A stretch of DNA of 64,000 nt from positions 496,001-560,000 of the forward strand of contig JABYQU010000010.1 in assembly GCA_022264855.1 (NCBI GenBank), read 5' to 3'. This document shows, one piece after another, positions 33,329 through 44,200 of this stretch. Positions within the stretch are counted from its first letter, which is position 1. Each line of letters opens with the position of its first letter. The position numbers were made by a program, and so were the translations under genes. The DNA is from Lenzites betulinus. Its lineage: Eukaryota > Basidiomycota > Agaricomycetes > Polyporales > Polyporaceae. The notes below the pieces were generated by a model. That model made no database searches, was not told the DNA's origin, and was given only the letters and a program-made list of their open reading frames with translations.

Positions 33329-35801
33329 TCAGCTAGCGTGTGGCACGACGTCCCGATGGAACTCGCACGGCTGCTTCCCAATCGCGATGCCCTCCCCCGG
33401 CTGCACCCTGCGCATCACCATCTCCGGGGCGCCCTCCACCCTTACCTTCACCCACAGCTCGTCGAGGTCGTCCACGAAGTGCAGGTCCCCGCACGGGCCG
33501 TCCCCGAACGGGTGCGGCGTGAACTCGTCGTCGCCCGGCGCGCCGTCCTCGCGCAGGAACGGGTGGTAGAGCGCGGTGCGCGGCGTCATGCGCCGCGTGG
33601 AGTCTGGCTCCATCGCCTTCTCGAGGAAGTCGAGCGCGACGTCGATTTCTTGCGTGTAGCGCTCTGCGTCCATTGGCGTGGGCGACGCGCCGCGCGCGTC
33701 TGTGGGCGAGGACGGCGCGGGGGAGTAGCATGAGGAGGAGGACGGTGGGGGCCGTGTGCGGGCGCGGTGCGAGGGGAGCGTGTATGGGTAGTAGGAGGGC
33801 TCGGGATCGGGAGGGACGCGGAGGTCGGGGTTCTGGCGCTCGACGAACTCTTGCCAGGATATGCCCTCTTGCGATAGTGACGGGACATTGGACTGGAACA
33901 CTCGACCTGTGGAGTGTTAGCGTTGGCGCATTACGGGAGAGTCCCAACGTACTGTGCAGAGTCGCCGTCTTCTCCATCTTCCGTCGCCCAATAATCGCCG
34001 CGATCTCCATGAGCGCCTCAGTGTCGTCGTTGGACTGGAAAAGCGGGAACTTCTTCGTGAGGAAGAACAGCAATACCATCCCCGCGGACCAGACGTCGAT
34101 AGCTGGAGCATCCCTCAACCTTGGACCTACCGACGCAATTACTCAGGGAACGCACCTCCTGTCTGCTCGCCGCACTTCAAGAGCACCTCCGGCGCTCGAA
34201 AGCCCCTCGTGCCTGCGCGGTTCGCTTTCGAGTGTGGTCTGTCGGGATCACGTCTAGCAAGTGCACGGGCGCGGAGGGGTCGGATATCCTACCGAGAGTC
34301 CTTTTCGGGGTATCCCACCTTCTCAGAATGGCCCGCACTTCGCAGACGGCCTTCCTTCTGCATGCGTTTGATGTGGTCGATGTCGAGCTCCGTTCTTGGT
34401 TTTATTCGACCGTGCGGGTGATCTCGCGTTGGTGTTGTATGTAGACATGCGCCCAGAGTCGGTCCACGTTCTGCCCGCTATGTACGCCATTAGTAGAGTG
34501 AACATGAGTCGAGAAGCTATGGAACACTCACACAAGCCAGCCCAAAATCGCATAGGGTGCCTGTACCCGTTCGGGAGTCGAACAGAAAATTCGCAGGCTT
34601 CACGTCGCGGTGTATGATGCCTCGTGAGTGTATGTCGCGTAGTGCGCGAAACATACATCGAAAATACGCCTTTATGCCCTCTAATGGTAGATACCTGAAA
34701 TAATCCTGCTTGCATGCGTTTAGTATAAGCATATATGCGCGATGATCGAGGTCAGTAGGCCGGCACGGAGCGACGGAACAAGGTTCAGTTCACTAGGCGT
34801 GTACACAGTTCTATACACATGGGAAGGAACTCGCAGAAAACCAGAACTATCACATAACTTGTGGCAGCTCTGGTTTACCGCAGAACCCTGTCCCATAACA
34901 AACCGTTTGAGTGTTTGTAGTGCGAGAAAATCCAGAAAGTATCCACGCCATGTAATGCCGGACTCACCCTGAAGTCATCGTTCTTCTGGTACGGCATAAT
35001 AGCCACCACCTGATCACGATGTCGAAACGCGGTGATTAACTGAGAGACATGCCGGCAGCCTCTGCAGTCCTCCATAATGTGGATCTCGTTCCGTATTCGT
35101 TCCGGCCCACTGGTGACATATATGCGCTTGATAGCCACGAACACCTTGCTCCCCGGCGGACTTGGCGCGCTCTGGTAATACGCGGACGAGCCAGGCGGAT
35201 GGTGCCCCTGCCATTCGGTGTTCTCCCACTTCGTGTGGTACCCGAGGTCGATCGCCTTGTAGACGGCGGAGAAGGTGCCCGTGCCGAGGCGGTCGATGAT
35301 CTTGTAGTCCTCCGTGAGCTGCGGCACGGCGGCCTCGAGGTCGAGGATCTCCTCCTCGATCTCGAGCTGCTCGTCGCGCGGCTTGAGGTAGATGGTGAGC
35401 TCCTCGTCGGTGTCCCCGCCCCCGTCGTCCTCGTCGTCCTCTTCCGCCTCCTCCTCGTCCTCCATGTCCTCGTCCGCCGACTCTGCGTCGCTGAGCATGT
35501 CCTCGTCTGCGGGCGCGTCCGCATCTGCGTCCGCGTCCGCGTCTTCGTGCGCCTCATCAATTTCCGCGCTATACTGGTACGCCGAGGTCTGCGCGTTCGG
35601 GTAGAGCTCCGCGAGGTGGGAGTGATATCGTTCGAGTTCGGGCACGGCGTATTCGTGGAGGGGGTCGTCGGAGGAGAGCTGGTCGGCGGTCATCTGCTGC
35701 ACGTCCATGAGCTCGCGGAGGTAGGCCCTGTTGCGGTTGTCGGAGGAGGGGACCTCGAGGGGGTTGGATGAGTGTCGGGAGAGAAGGGCGGTGGCAGCCA
35801 T
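33329..35801 (-). CDS. CDC7: Cdc7-type (DDK) serine/threonine protein kinase, 667 aa, 6 exons
   Basis: Exons are complement(33329..33906, 33953..34102, 34156..34238, 34293..34477, 34532..34705, 34968..35801), 668 codons. This is the catalytic subunit of the Dbf4-dependent kinase that phosphorylates MCM helicase at replication origins in the nucleus. After an acidic N-terminus with an Asp-Ala repeat, the kinase begins at about residue 170: DRLGTGTFSAVYKA (P-loop), FVAIKRIYV (Lys), GIIHRDVKPANFLF (catalytic loop) and CDFGLAC (DFG). A kinase insert of about 60 residues ends in EKVGYPEKDSR. The Cdc7 hallmark RAGTRGFRAPEVLLKCGEQTG and DVWSAGMVLLFFL follow. A long Pro/Ser-rich insert lies in the C-lobe before the final helices. 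The reconstructed junctions around the activation loop reproduce the family motif exactly. Confidence 0.93.
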
Positions 35802-36201
35802 GTGTGTATCCAAGAAGCTGAGCACAAGTCCGCACAAGAACACACCACGCCAGACGGTGCACCCCGGTGGCGCTCAACAATCCTGCTTGTTCGAACCTGC
35901 AGCGACAGCCACAGACGCGTTCCCGCCCCGGCGCGGCCATGCCGGCTCCGGCATTTGCCTAAAACGTCCCTAACACGGCTATGCATTGCCCATAATTGCG
36001 TCAAACCACGTATTTACTCCACAACGCGTCGCGTACGCGTACATCGTACCTCAAAATATTGTCGAGGATCTCCATCGGTTCCTCGAGTACTAGCTATATT
36101 TACAACATAAGGTATGACAGAGGTAAGGAACAGAAAACCAATTATCCATTCGTACAAAATATAATGGACCTGTACCGCGTGTACCAAATACTACCTGCAC
36201 A
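35802..36201. other. Cdc7 promoter and 3' region of the next gene
   Basis: This 400-bp spacer separates two minus-strand genes. No TATA box or other gene is seen. Confidence 0.45.
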
Positions 36202-37689
36202 TCATCGCTCCGTGTATTGCGGTGGAACCTCAGGCAACGTAACATCCGAAAGCACGTCCGACCGCACAGGCGACGGCGCGCGCACTGGCACAGGCGGACG
36301 CACCACATCCGCGAACCGCATCCCCGAGTCCGAGTGGAACACCGGCGGACTCGCCGCCGGCCGCGCCGCCGTCCTCGTCTCCCCCTTCAGTGTCACGGCA
36401 TCGTCGCCCTGCTCCGAGTCCTCGTACTCATCCTCGGCGACGTTCGCGAGCCCGGCAAGGCGTGGCGGCTTCGCGGGGCGCGGGCGCGGGACGGCGGAGG
36501 TCGGGGAGGGCGGCGCGAGGAAGATCCCGACGAGGTCGAGCGAGCCGGAGTGTGCGCTCGAGAGCGTCGAGCGCGTGTCTTCGGTGTGGGAGAGGGAGAG
36601 GGAGGCGGTGTCGGAGGGCGCGGGGTAGGCGTGAGGGTATGGCTGCGATCCGGAGGGCTCTGGGTCGCGGAGGTGTCGGACGGCGTGGGTTGAGGTTGAG
36701 ATGAAGGACATTGGACGGTTCAGGTCTGATTCTGGGGTAGGTCGTAGTACGCTTAGCAGGAGCAGGGGGACGATGGGCAGGGGTGGGCGTACCTGATTCT
36801 GAATGAGGGACTCTCCTCGAGCGGGACCCGCGCCTCCCTCGTCTCCGCCCCCACAAGAACGCGACCACCACGAGGAGGGTCATGAACACGACGGCCGCGA
36901 GTGCCACGCCCACGATGGCGCCCACTGGCGGCCTGTGCGATCCGCTGTCCGCAGGTACGCTCGCTGCTCCCGTAGACGCCGCTGCTCCCATTGACTCCGC
37001 CGCGGAGCTAATCGGTGGCGAAGACCCAGGCGTAGTACTATACGGCGGAGGAGTAGTGACAACCGACACAGCGGTGCCCGTGGTAGACACCGCACTACCA
37101 GTCGCGCTCCCACTGGCATCGGGCGGTGTGTACTGGATATAGTCCAGGATGAACGGCCATGCGCTGTCGGCAGCCTCCACCTTGATCTCCAGGATGTGTT
37201 CGACCGAGGGGTCCAGGTTGCTCAACCGCTGCCACAGCCATCCGTCCATGGGCGCAGTGTTTTCGGAGTAGGGCGGTTCTCCCAGCGAACCGGTCGTAAG
37301 TTGACCGTCCAGGATGAGCTGCACCGAGGGTGGGTCCGCGCTGGACGGTGGTGGGGCCCCCGGTGGGGGCATGAGGGCGGGGAATGCGACGCCATACAGA
37401 GCGACGTCCGTGCCTATGTAAAGACGAGCAATTATGGCCGTCGACGTCACGACGCACTGATCAGCCTTGTCCGATCGACACTCGACAAGCCTAGCTGCGC
37501 ACCTCTGAACACGAACGTGGCCGAGGCGTTCGTGAAGCCCTTGGACGAGGTCCCGTTGAGCACGCCGCTGGGCTGGCCGGAGAGGTGCAGCCAGGTCGCG
37601 CCCGCGCTGTATTTGATGGCCGCGGTGGCAGAGTCGTCGACGGTGATCACCTGCGCGCCGCTGGTGGCAGAGCTCGAAGAGGCCGCCAT
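36202..37689 (-). CDS. single-pass transmembrane protein with N-terminal ectodomain, function unknown, 443 aa
   Basis: Exons are complement(36202..36725, 36793..37413, 37503..37689). The ectodomain of about 210 residues begins QVITVDDSATAAIKYS and includes FTNASATFVFRG, TDVALYGVAFPAL, the extended pattern VQLILDGQL, and LEIKVEAADSAWPFILDYIQY. This arrangement is typical of a large Agaricomycete group that has a jelly-roll-like ectodomain and no classical signal peptide. A Ser/Thr/Pro stalk (STTGTAVSVVTTPPP) leads to one helix, GAIVGVALAAVVFMTLLVVV, followed by a basic stop-transfer sequence RRRGRRGSRSR. The cytosolic tail is Ser/Pro-rich and ends with EVPPQYTER. It may be a cell-wall sensor or mucin-like protein (inference only). 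The three exons are phase-consistent. Confidence 0.82.
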
Positions 37690-38656
37690 TCCGGTGGCAC
37701 TGTCACTGTGCGCAGCAGGAGGGGCGGACTAGCGAGGGTCGTCGAGCACTCGGGGGCAGAAGGAAAAGACGGGGCGCGTCCCCAGGCAGGCACTGGCAGG
37801 CATCTGGCAAAGTGCTTGCCAACGGGTATCAAGCCCGAGCCCGTGGGGTCGCCGTCGCCGTCGGGGAAGAGCCTGCATGCAGATGGCCGAGCTCTAGTGT
37901 GTGTCGAGCTTCGGTTACGTATCCGCGGTGGGATCACCTGTGTGAAAACATCAGGTTTGCTGACCCCGCGGAGGTTGTCCAGCACAAATGGGGCTAGCGT
38001 CCCCAAAGAGCGCACGAGTCTCCTTACGAGTCGGAGTATGTGGCGTATACGCGCGGTGGCTTGCTACAGGAAGGCAGTGTTGCTCAGATCCTCGACGCCG
38101 TGGCTGTTCGTGTCAGTGATCAAAGAAGTTCAGGAAGGCGCACGCGGGCACTTCCTGCATCATCCGCATCAATTGACAATTATGGACATAGCTTATACCG
38201 GCCTTGAAGAGCTTGAAGCATGGAGTGGATAGTCAATATTTGGACCCTACGACTTGAAAATGAACCTGGTGTGGTTGAGAAAGAGAAGACTGGCAGAATG
38301 GGACGGGCACGGACCTCGAGAAAAGAAAAGTGCATGCAGCCAACTTCCTACCCACCGCACGCTTCGAAGTAGGAACTGACTTCGGAAGGGGGTAGTATGC
38401 AAAGGTATAGGTGTCATTAGATCCGTCGTAAAGACTCGGGGTACTAGAGGCTATCATACATCATCAAGACAGGGTCGTAAGGGTAACAATGGAGCAAGCG
38501 CGATAGGGTGGTATACAACACGACATGCCACCCTCGGGAGAACAGCGAATAGCAGTGAAGACGTTCCTCAACGAAGCTAGCAGATGAGCAGGATAAATAC
38601 GCAGTGGAGTGAAGGAGGAGGGTGGGGTAGATGCGTATGGGACGGAATGAGCGCGT
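37690..38656. other. intergenic; possible eroded exon-like piece on the minus strand
   Basis: This 967-bp region contains the promoter of the transmembrane gene and the 3' region of the stomatin gene. At 37950-38015 a minus-strand frame reads LGTLAPFVLDNLRGVSKPDV up to a GTGATC donor-like site. It looks protein-like but has no consistent partners, so I do not call a gene. Confidence 0.35.
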
Positions 38657-40111
38657 CTAGACCTCGCTCATGCTGTTGAGCAGGCCTGCTTGTGCGACGG
38701 AGCTCTCGATGCCTTCCCCGCTCTCTTCTTGGAGGATAGCCGCCCTGCCCGAGCCGGACGCCTCCATCTGCTGCGACACCTGGCCAATCGCGTCGTGCTG
38801 GAGCTGCATGGGCACGAACACGACCTTCGTGTTCGCGTTCTTCGCCATCGTCTGGAGCGCCTCGAGCTGCCGGATCTGCATCGCGGCGGGCGACGCGAGG
38901 ATGTCCGCGGCCTGGCGCATGAGGCGCGCCGCGTCGACCTCCGCGCGCGCGGCGATGACCTTGCTCTCACCGATCCGCTTCTGCTGCGCGGCGGACGAGA
39001 GCGAGGCGGAGACCTCCGCGGAGAAGATGATGTCCTTGATGAGGATGCCCTCGATCGCGACGCCCCACTTGTCCGCGACGTCGCCGACGATCTCGGCGAT
39101 TTCGAACGCCATCGCCTCGCGCTCGGTCACGACGCTCTGCACCATGCGCGCGCCGACGACGTGTCGGAGGGTGGTCTGCGCACGCTCAATGAGCGCCTGT
39201 CGGAGGTCGGAGATGCCGAAAGCGGCACGGTAGGGATTGGTGATCTGGAAGTAGATGACGGAGTCGCTAGAAAGTATGGGTCAGTATGCGCCTGAGCGAA
39301 ACCTTTAGGGGTAACGAACATTTCAACGTCGACGTTGTCGCGGGTGATGACCTTCTGGCGTCCAATCGGGCTGATTTGGATCTTGACGTCGACAACGCGG
39401 AGCGACTCTGTGCAGACGTTGACCTGGACGAGACCGGGGTCGACGGACTTGTAGAACTGTCCGAACCTGGACACAAGCCCGACGGATCCTGCGACCGCGA
39501 TGTTAGTGCGGTGGCGCATATACCGACCCGACAGACGCACCTTGCTGGACCTCGCGGAAGGGGTTGGGGCATGGGCAGCACGGGACGGCACCCAGGAGAC
39601 CGATGCACGACCCGAGTGCGTTCAGGAGGGACCCGTACACGCCATGGGTGACCTACGCATGGCGAGATAGCTCAGGGGACAGCCATGGCACGCAGTGAGG
39701 AAGAGAGCACACCTCTGATGTTCCCAGGTCTTGCGCGTACGAGGGCTGGCGGAATGACGCAAGAAGATAAGATGCGGCAGAACGGATCGGCCGTGCGGGG
39801 GAACACGCACCTGCATCTCACTGCGCTTCAGCGGCTGGACCTTGATGAACTGCTCTCCGTTGGGCTTCTTGAAGGGCATCGAAGCGGTGCCGCGGGGCTC
39901 GTCGGTGACTGCGTTGGGGTCGGACATGGTCAGCACGGGGCGAGCGAGGGCGGTGGGAGAGGGGAAGGGAGGGCGGACAGAGCGGGCGTCCCGCCGGGGG
40001 GTAATAGGCAGTGGGCGTCTCACCATTTGGGGCGTCGTGGTCGACCACGTTCCCACGAGCCGAGCGGTCGCTTGGCGTGTATGCGCGGGCCTTTGAGTCC
40101 ATGTTGCTCAT
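38657..40111 (-). CDS. stomatin-family SPFH/Band 7 membrane-associated protein, 358 aa
   Basis: Exons are complement(38657..39266, 39320..39488, 39541..39652, 39811..39908, 40024..40111), 359 codons. The N-terminus (MSNMDSKARAYTPSD) is polar. A short hydrophobic hairpin with a cysteine cluster follows (GSCIGLLGAVPCCPCPNPF), probably palmitoylated and embedded from the cytosolic side. The SPFH domain runs QGSVGLVSRFGQFYKSVDPG, SPIGRQKVITRDNVDVEIDS, ALIERAQTTLRHVVGARM and SVVTEREAMAFEI. The helical C-terminus contains AEVDAARLMRQAADILASPA and FVPMQLQHDAI. Family members scaffold membrane microdomains and oligomerise. The junction at 39320/39266 uses a GTTCGT donor and restores the motif VEIDSVIYF. 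A TATA element lies about 110 bp upstream. Confidence 0.92.
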
Positions 40112-41212
40112 TGCGTAAGTCTGCGGCGGGGAGGGGGGCATGTACAGGGGCGCGGGGCGGCAGGGCGAGACTTGGACGCTGGTGGGGACGGCGAGAGGGG
40201 CGCGGGTCGGGGCACAGCCGTCTTATATGGCCCGCCAAACACAGCGAAACTCTCAGCGCGGCTGTCAGCTGGAGCGTGCGCAGCGCCGTCCTCCCACCCA
40301 CGCTCGACACTCGTCTCTTCCTCCGCAGTCGTCCCAGGCGATGTCATTCACTCCAGTCTCACCCGCATGCACATCTGCCACTTATCGCCGTACCTGCTCC
40401 GGGTGGAACCGGAAGGACCTCAACAAGGTCCAGGGCCACCGTCAAATACAAGCTGCGCAAACGTTCCCAATCTACTGCGCCCTCGACAGGACCTACGCTG
40501 CGAGCGCAGGTCGAGAGATGCCTCCGGACCTCTCGGCACCTCTCCACTGGCGTAATGAAACTGATAGAATGCGTGTAGAAGCCCACCTGATACCTCTGCG
40601 CAGTCCCAGTCCTGCGCATATCCATTCACGCTCCATATACTTACTCCTCAGGACGCCGTAGTGCCGAACGGACGGCCATCATGTAAGTTTCAGGCCAGAC
40701 CACGCGCTCGAATATCCCGATCGCAAGCGACAACGCTGTGCAAGAGGGATCGAAATACGCCCCTGCACGCCGGTACCTAGTACCTGTGTACATGATAGCA
40801 CGCTGCACAACTATTCGTGTGGAAGGAAACCTATGATATATAATGCATATGGCGAAAGAGAACCTGACAGTACTTTATACGAAATAGTGTCTATACTATA
40901 CATCGCGAAACCAGACGACCGACACGGCCGACAACACCTTCAGAGCGAAAGCAACGATAGGATGGAGATACACCGAGATGCCCGGGAAATTTGTAAGTAT
41001 GCGAGATCGGGACGGCACATGGACGGAGAGGGGGCGGGGGATGTGGCAGAGAGGGGGAGGGGTACTGCGATGCACGACGACATGGTATCGGGAGGAGCGG
41101 GAGCAACAGGCAGGATAACAAGTAGAGTAGGGTGCGTACGGTACTATGTACATCTTCATACATACATACATTGCGGGGTCCTCCCCGGCCACACTGCGAC
41201 ACTATGCCGCGC
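40112..41212. other. intergenic between two minus-strand genes
   Basis: The first 250 bp form the stomatin promoter. The rest, which grows AT-richer towards 40900, should include the 3' UTR of the RasGAP gene. Long plus-strand frames here continue into antisense of the RasGAP gene and are shadows. Confidence 0.45.
40223..40229 (-). promoter_or_regulatory. TATA element of the stomatin gene
   Basis: The minus strand reads CCATATAAGA here, about 112 bp before the start codon at 40111, a normal distance for a fungal TATA promoter. Confidence 0.5.
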
Positions 41213-44200
41213 TCACTCGATCATCTTCATGACGAGCTCCGAGATCCACTGGATCATCTTCGTCGCGTGCCCGCGGTTGAGCGGCAGGAACTGGAACGTG
41301 TGCACGAGCCCCTGCATGCCCTGCTCCTCGAGCGCGTTCAGGTGCCGCCGCCCGGGCCCGTGCGCGACGCCCTCGTCGACGGTGCTCAGCGTCGACGCCG
41401 AGCCCCCGCCGAGCCCGCGTGCGCTCGGCGGGCCCGCGCGGTCCATCTCGCGCGTCGCGACGCGGAAGATGTTCGACACCGTCTTCAGGATCGCGGGGCT
41501 GTTCGAGTTCGCGAACGCCTCCTTGATCTTGTCCTGCAGGCTCTCGTACCTGCGGAAAACGCAGTCAGCGTCTCGCCTAAACGACATATGGGCAGCTATA
41601 CTCACGCCATACCTATCACCTCCGGCCAGGCGTCTGCGACGTCCGAGAGGATGCTGTACAGGATTGCGGATTCCGTATCGTCGCCCTGCGCGGTCTCGAG
41701 CATCGCAGTGACGAATGACGTCACGAGCAGCGCCGTGTTGCTGTCCCCGAGCCCGAGGAAGCCCATCGGAAGCCTGAGCACCGCGTCGTCCTCGTCCTGG
41801 GTCATGAGCGTCTCCTCGGACAGCCACGACTGGTCGACGTTCGCCTCCTCCATGAGCCGCTTGAGGCTGTGGATGCGTGTGGACATCGGAAGCAGCGCAA
41901 GCACGTAGCCGAGGACGTCCTGGCAGACCGGCGTCCCGGGCCCGTCGTCGACGTGCTCGACTTCGACGCACGAGCGCACGGTGATCTTCAGCAGACTCCG
42001 TAGCGTGCCTTCCGCAGCGTCCCTCAGCGCCGAGTGCCTGATGCCCTTGAAGATGGTGGCGGCCAACGAGAACGAGAAGCTGGATTCGAATGACAGCCCA
42101 AGGAGATGGTCCAGCTGGCAGGCGATGTCCTCGAGCGGCTCCCGCCCTTCGAGGAGGGTGGCGGGGACGCCCCGCTCCCTGAACAGGCCGTGCTCCGCCA
42201 TGTTCTCGACAGTCACCTGCAAAAGGCGGATCGCCTCCCCATACAGCGCTACGTAGCTTGACTGAAGGAGCGAGACAGCGAGCCAGAAGAGCTGTGAAAG
42301 GTAACGCGAGCCACCGCTGGCTGGTACCACATTGGTGATGCACCTGAGCATGCTCAACACCGACGTGGTGTCGGCTTCGCTGGCCTGAGACAGGGCGGTC
42401 TTGAAAGCGACGAGCATCTGGTAGAGTAGATCGTCGTCGACGTCGGAGGTGGCAAGTACGCCCAGGGATATGAAGGCCCGGCTCTGGACAGCCGGAGAGA
42501 GCTGGAAGGCGGAGGAGGTGATCAAGCTCATCCACCGCGCTCGCCAAGTGTTGAGCATTCCTAAGGGGCTGTCAGTACTGATTACACAGCAGACAAACTG
42601 AATCTACCTGTAGACGAGGAGGCTGCTTCCATGACTCGTAGTAGTAAGCGGTTGAGCGACTCCAGGTTATCAATGGCGACTTTGCTCGTTGGAGGGTCAT
42701 ACAGCATATAGTCGCTTGCAGACGGCTTGCTCAGGCCAAACAACATCAAACCTTCAGGTTCCGCGCAGGAGGCTATTACAGCCTGAATCTCCGGGATGGC
42801 GGTAGAGTCGGTGAGATGGTGAGAGTAGAGGCAATGCAGCGTGTGCGTGACGATCGCGAAGACCGTACAGCGGACATGCAGCTGGCCCGTCGCTGCCACA
42901 AGGGCGACCAAGTGCATTGTCTCGGGGACGAAGAGCTGCAGCTGGACGGTGTTTCTGGCGGCGTTGATCAAGGCCAGGAGCAAGCGAGTCAAGCACGCGA
43001 TCTCGTTCCAGTGGACGTTGTCGGCTAGAGACCTCGTCGGCTTCATGGACGTCTTCCCGATGACCTATAACTGTGATTAAAATAGGAAGAGACCGTGTGG
43101 TGTCTGTCGACGCACCTTTCGGATCCTCGCGAGGACCCGGCCGCGCACGTTGATGGTATTCAGCCAAACCATCAGCTCTGCGACCTTCTCGCTGCGTACC
43201 GAGCCCATGCCACCATCGACAGCAGCCCGCATGAGCTCATCCAGGATCAAGTTGAGCGTATTGGTCTCGAGTTTGCCAACCTCGTTCCAGATGTACCGGT
43301 GGAGGCCATTGTGCAGCTGTTGTAAGGGATTAGTATGTATAAGCGTTATATATTGTTTGTGGCCATACGTCGTTCTCCACTGTTGTCATGTCCACAAGCA
43401 TGCGGATGCAGTCACTGAACCTTGCGCCCGATGACTCGTAGAGTTTGTGGCAGGGGTCAGTGAACAACGGCAGGTTCTTCATCCACGGGCCCAGGTACTG
43501 GTAGGAATATTCTCGCTGGCTTACGCTGATCTTCGATATACCTCCGCACATCTCGGAGATGAAGTCCATTGTGAGGTGTTCAGCATGGGTAGAGAGGTTC
43601 TCGCTAAGGAGGACAAGGAAGCTAGCCATGTGTCCGGATGCCAGGAACCCTGTGGCAACTGGTAAAGCGTATATCAATGTACAATTATGATCGAGACATA
43701 CCTTTCGAGGGGATGGCCGGACGCCCCTCGTAGTCAAGATAGGCGCATATCGCCGACAGGAGCTCGATGGACGCGCTGCGAGGTTCCTCATCGTCGTGAG
43801 TGGAACCTAACAGACCAATGCGGAGGAGAGTGGTGATGATGTTAGACAGCCTGGAGTATCGCTCTGCTGTAGGAAGTTGGATCGAGCGAACCAACGACTT
43901 AGCGCTTCGGATTGTCTGTGCAAATCGACGGGATTAGTATTGGCTGGGACTTGGGTAGTTCTAGCTTACCTTCACGATGGCGTCACGGTGAGGAGAAGAG
44001 AAGTACAAGGTGACACCCTGACGGATCTTGCGGATGATGAACTCATGAGAGTCATGGCCCGTCGACACATTGTAGACATCGTTGATGTCGGCCAGCAGGA
44101 TGATCTCAGTCGCCTTGCAGGCCAGCAAGTTCGAAATCGGGAGCGCTTTCATCTACGCAACGCATTAGGATTTGAATACTAGTGTTGCTTGTCGACTCAC

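Noticed and set aside
33333..34118. 261-codon minus-strand frame overlapping Cdc7
   Set aside because: It follows Cdc7 exon 5 at first but then reads through an intron into an Arg/Ala-rich shadow; the spliced frame restores the kinase C-lobe.
41213..42547. 444-codon minus-strand frame in an alternative frame of the RasGAP 3' end
   Set aside because: For most of its length it is Arg/Pro/Gly-rich shadow. Only its last part, from the exon at about 41550, is real coding sequence; the true frame upstream is 41602-42558.
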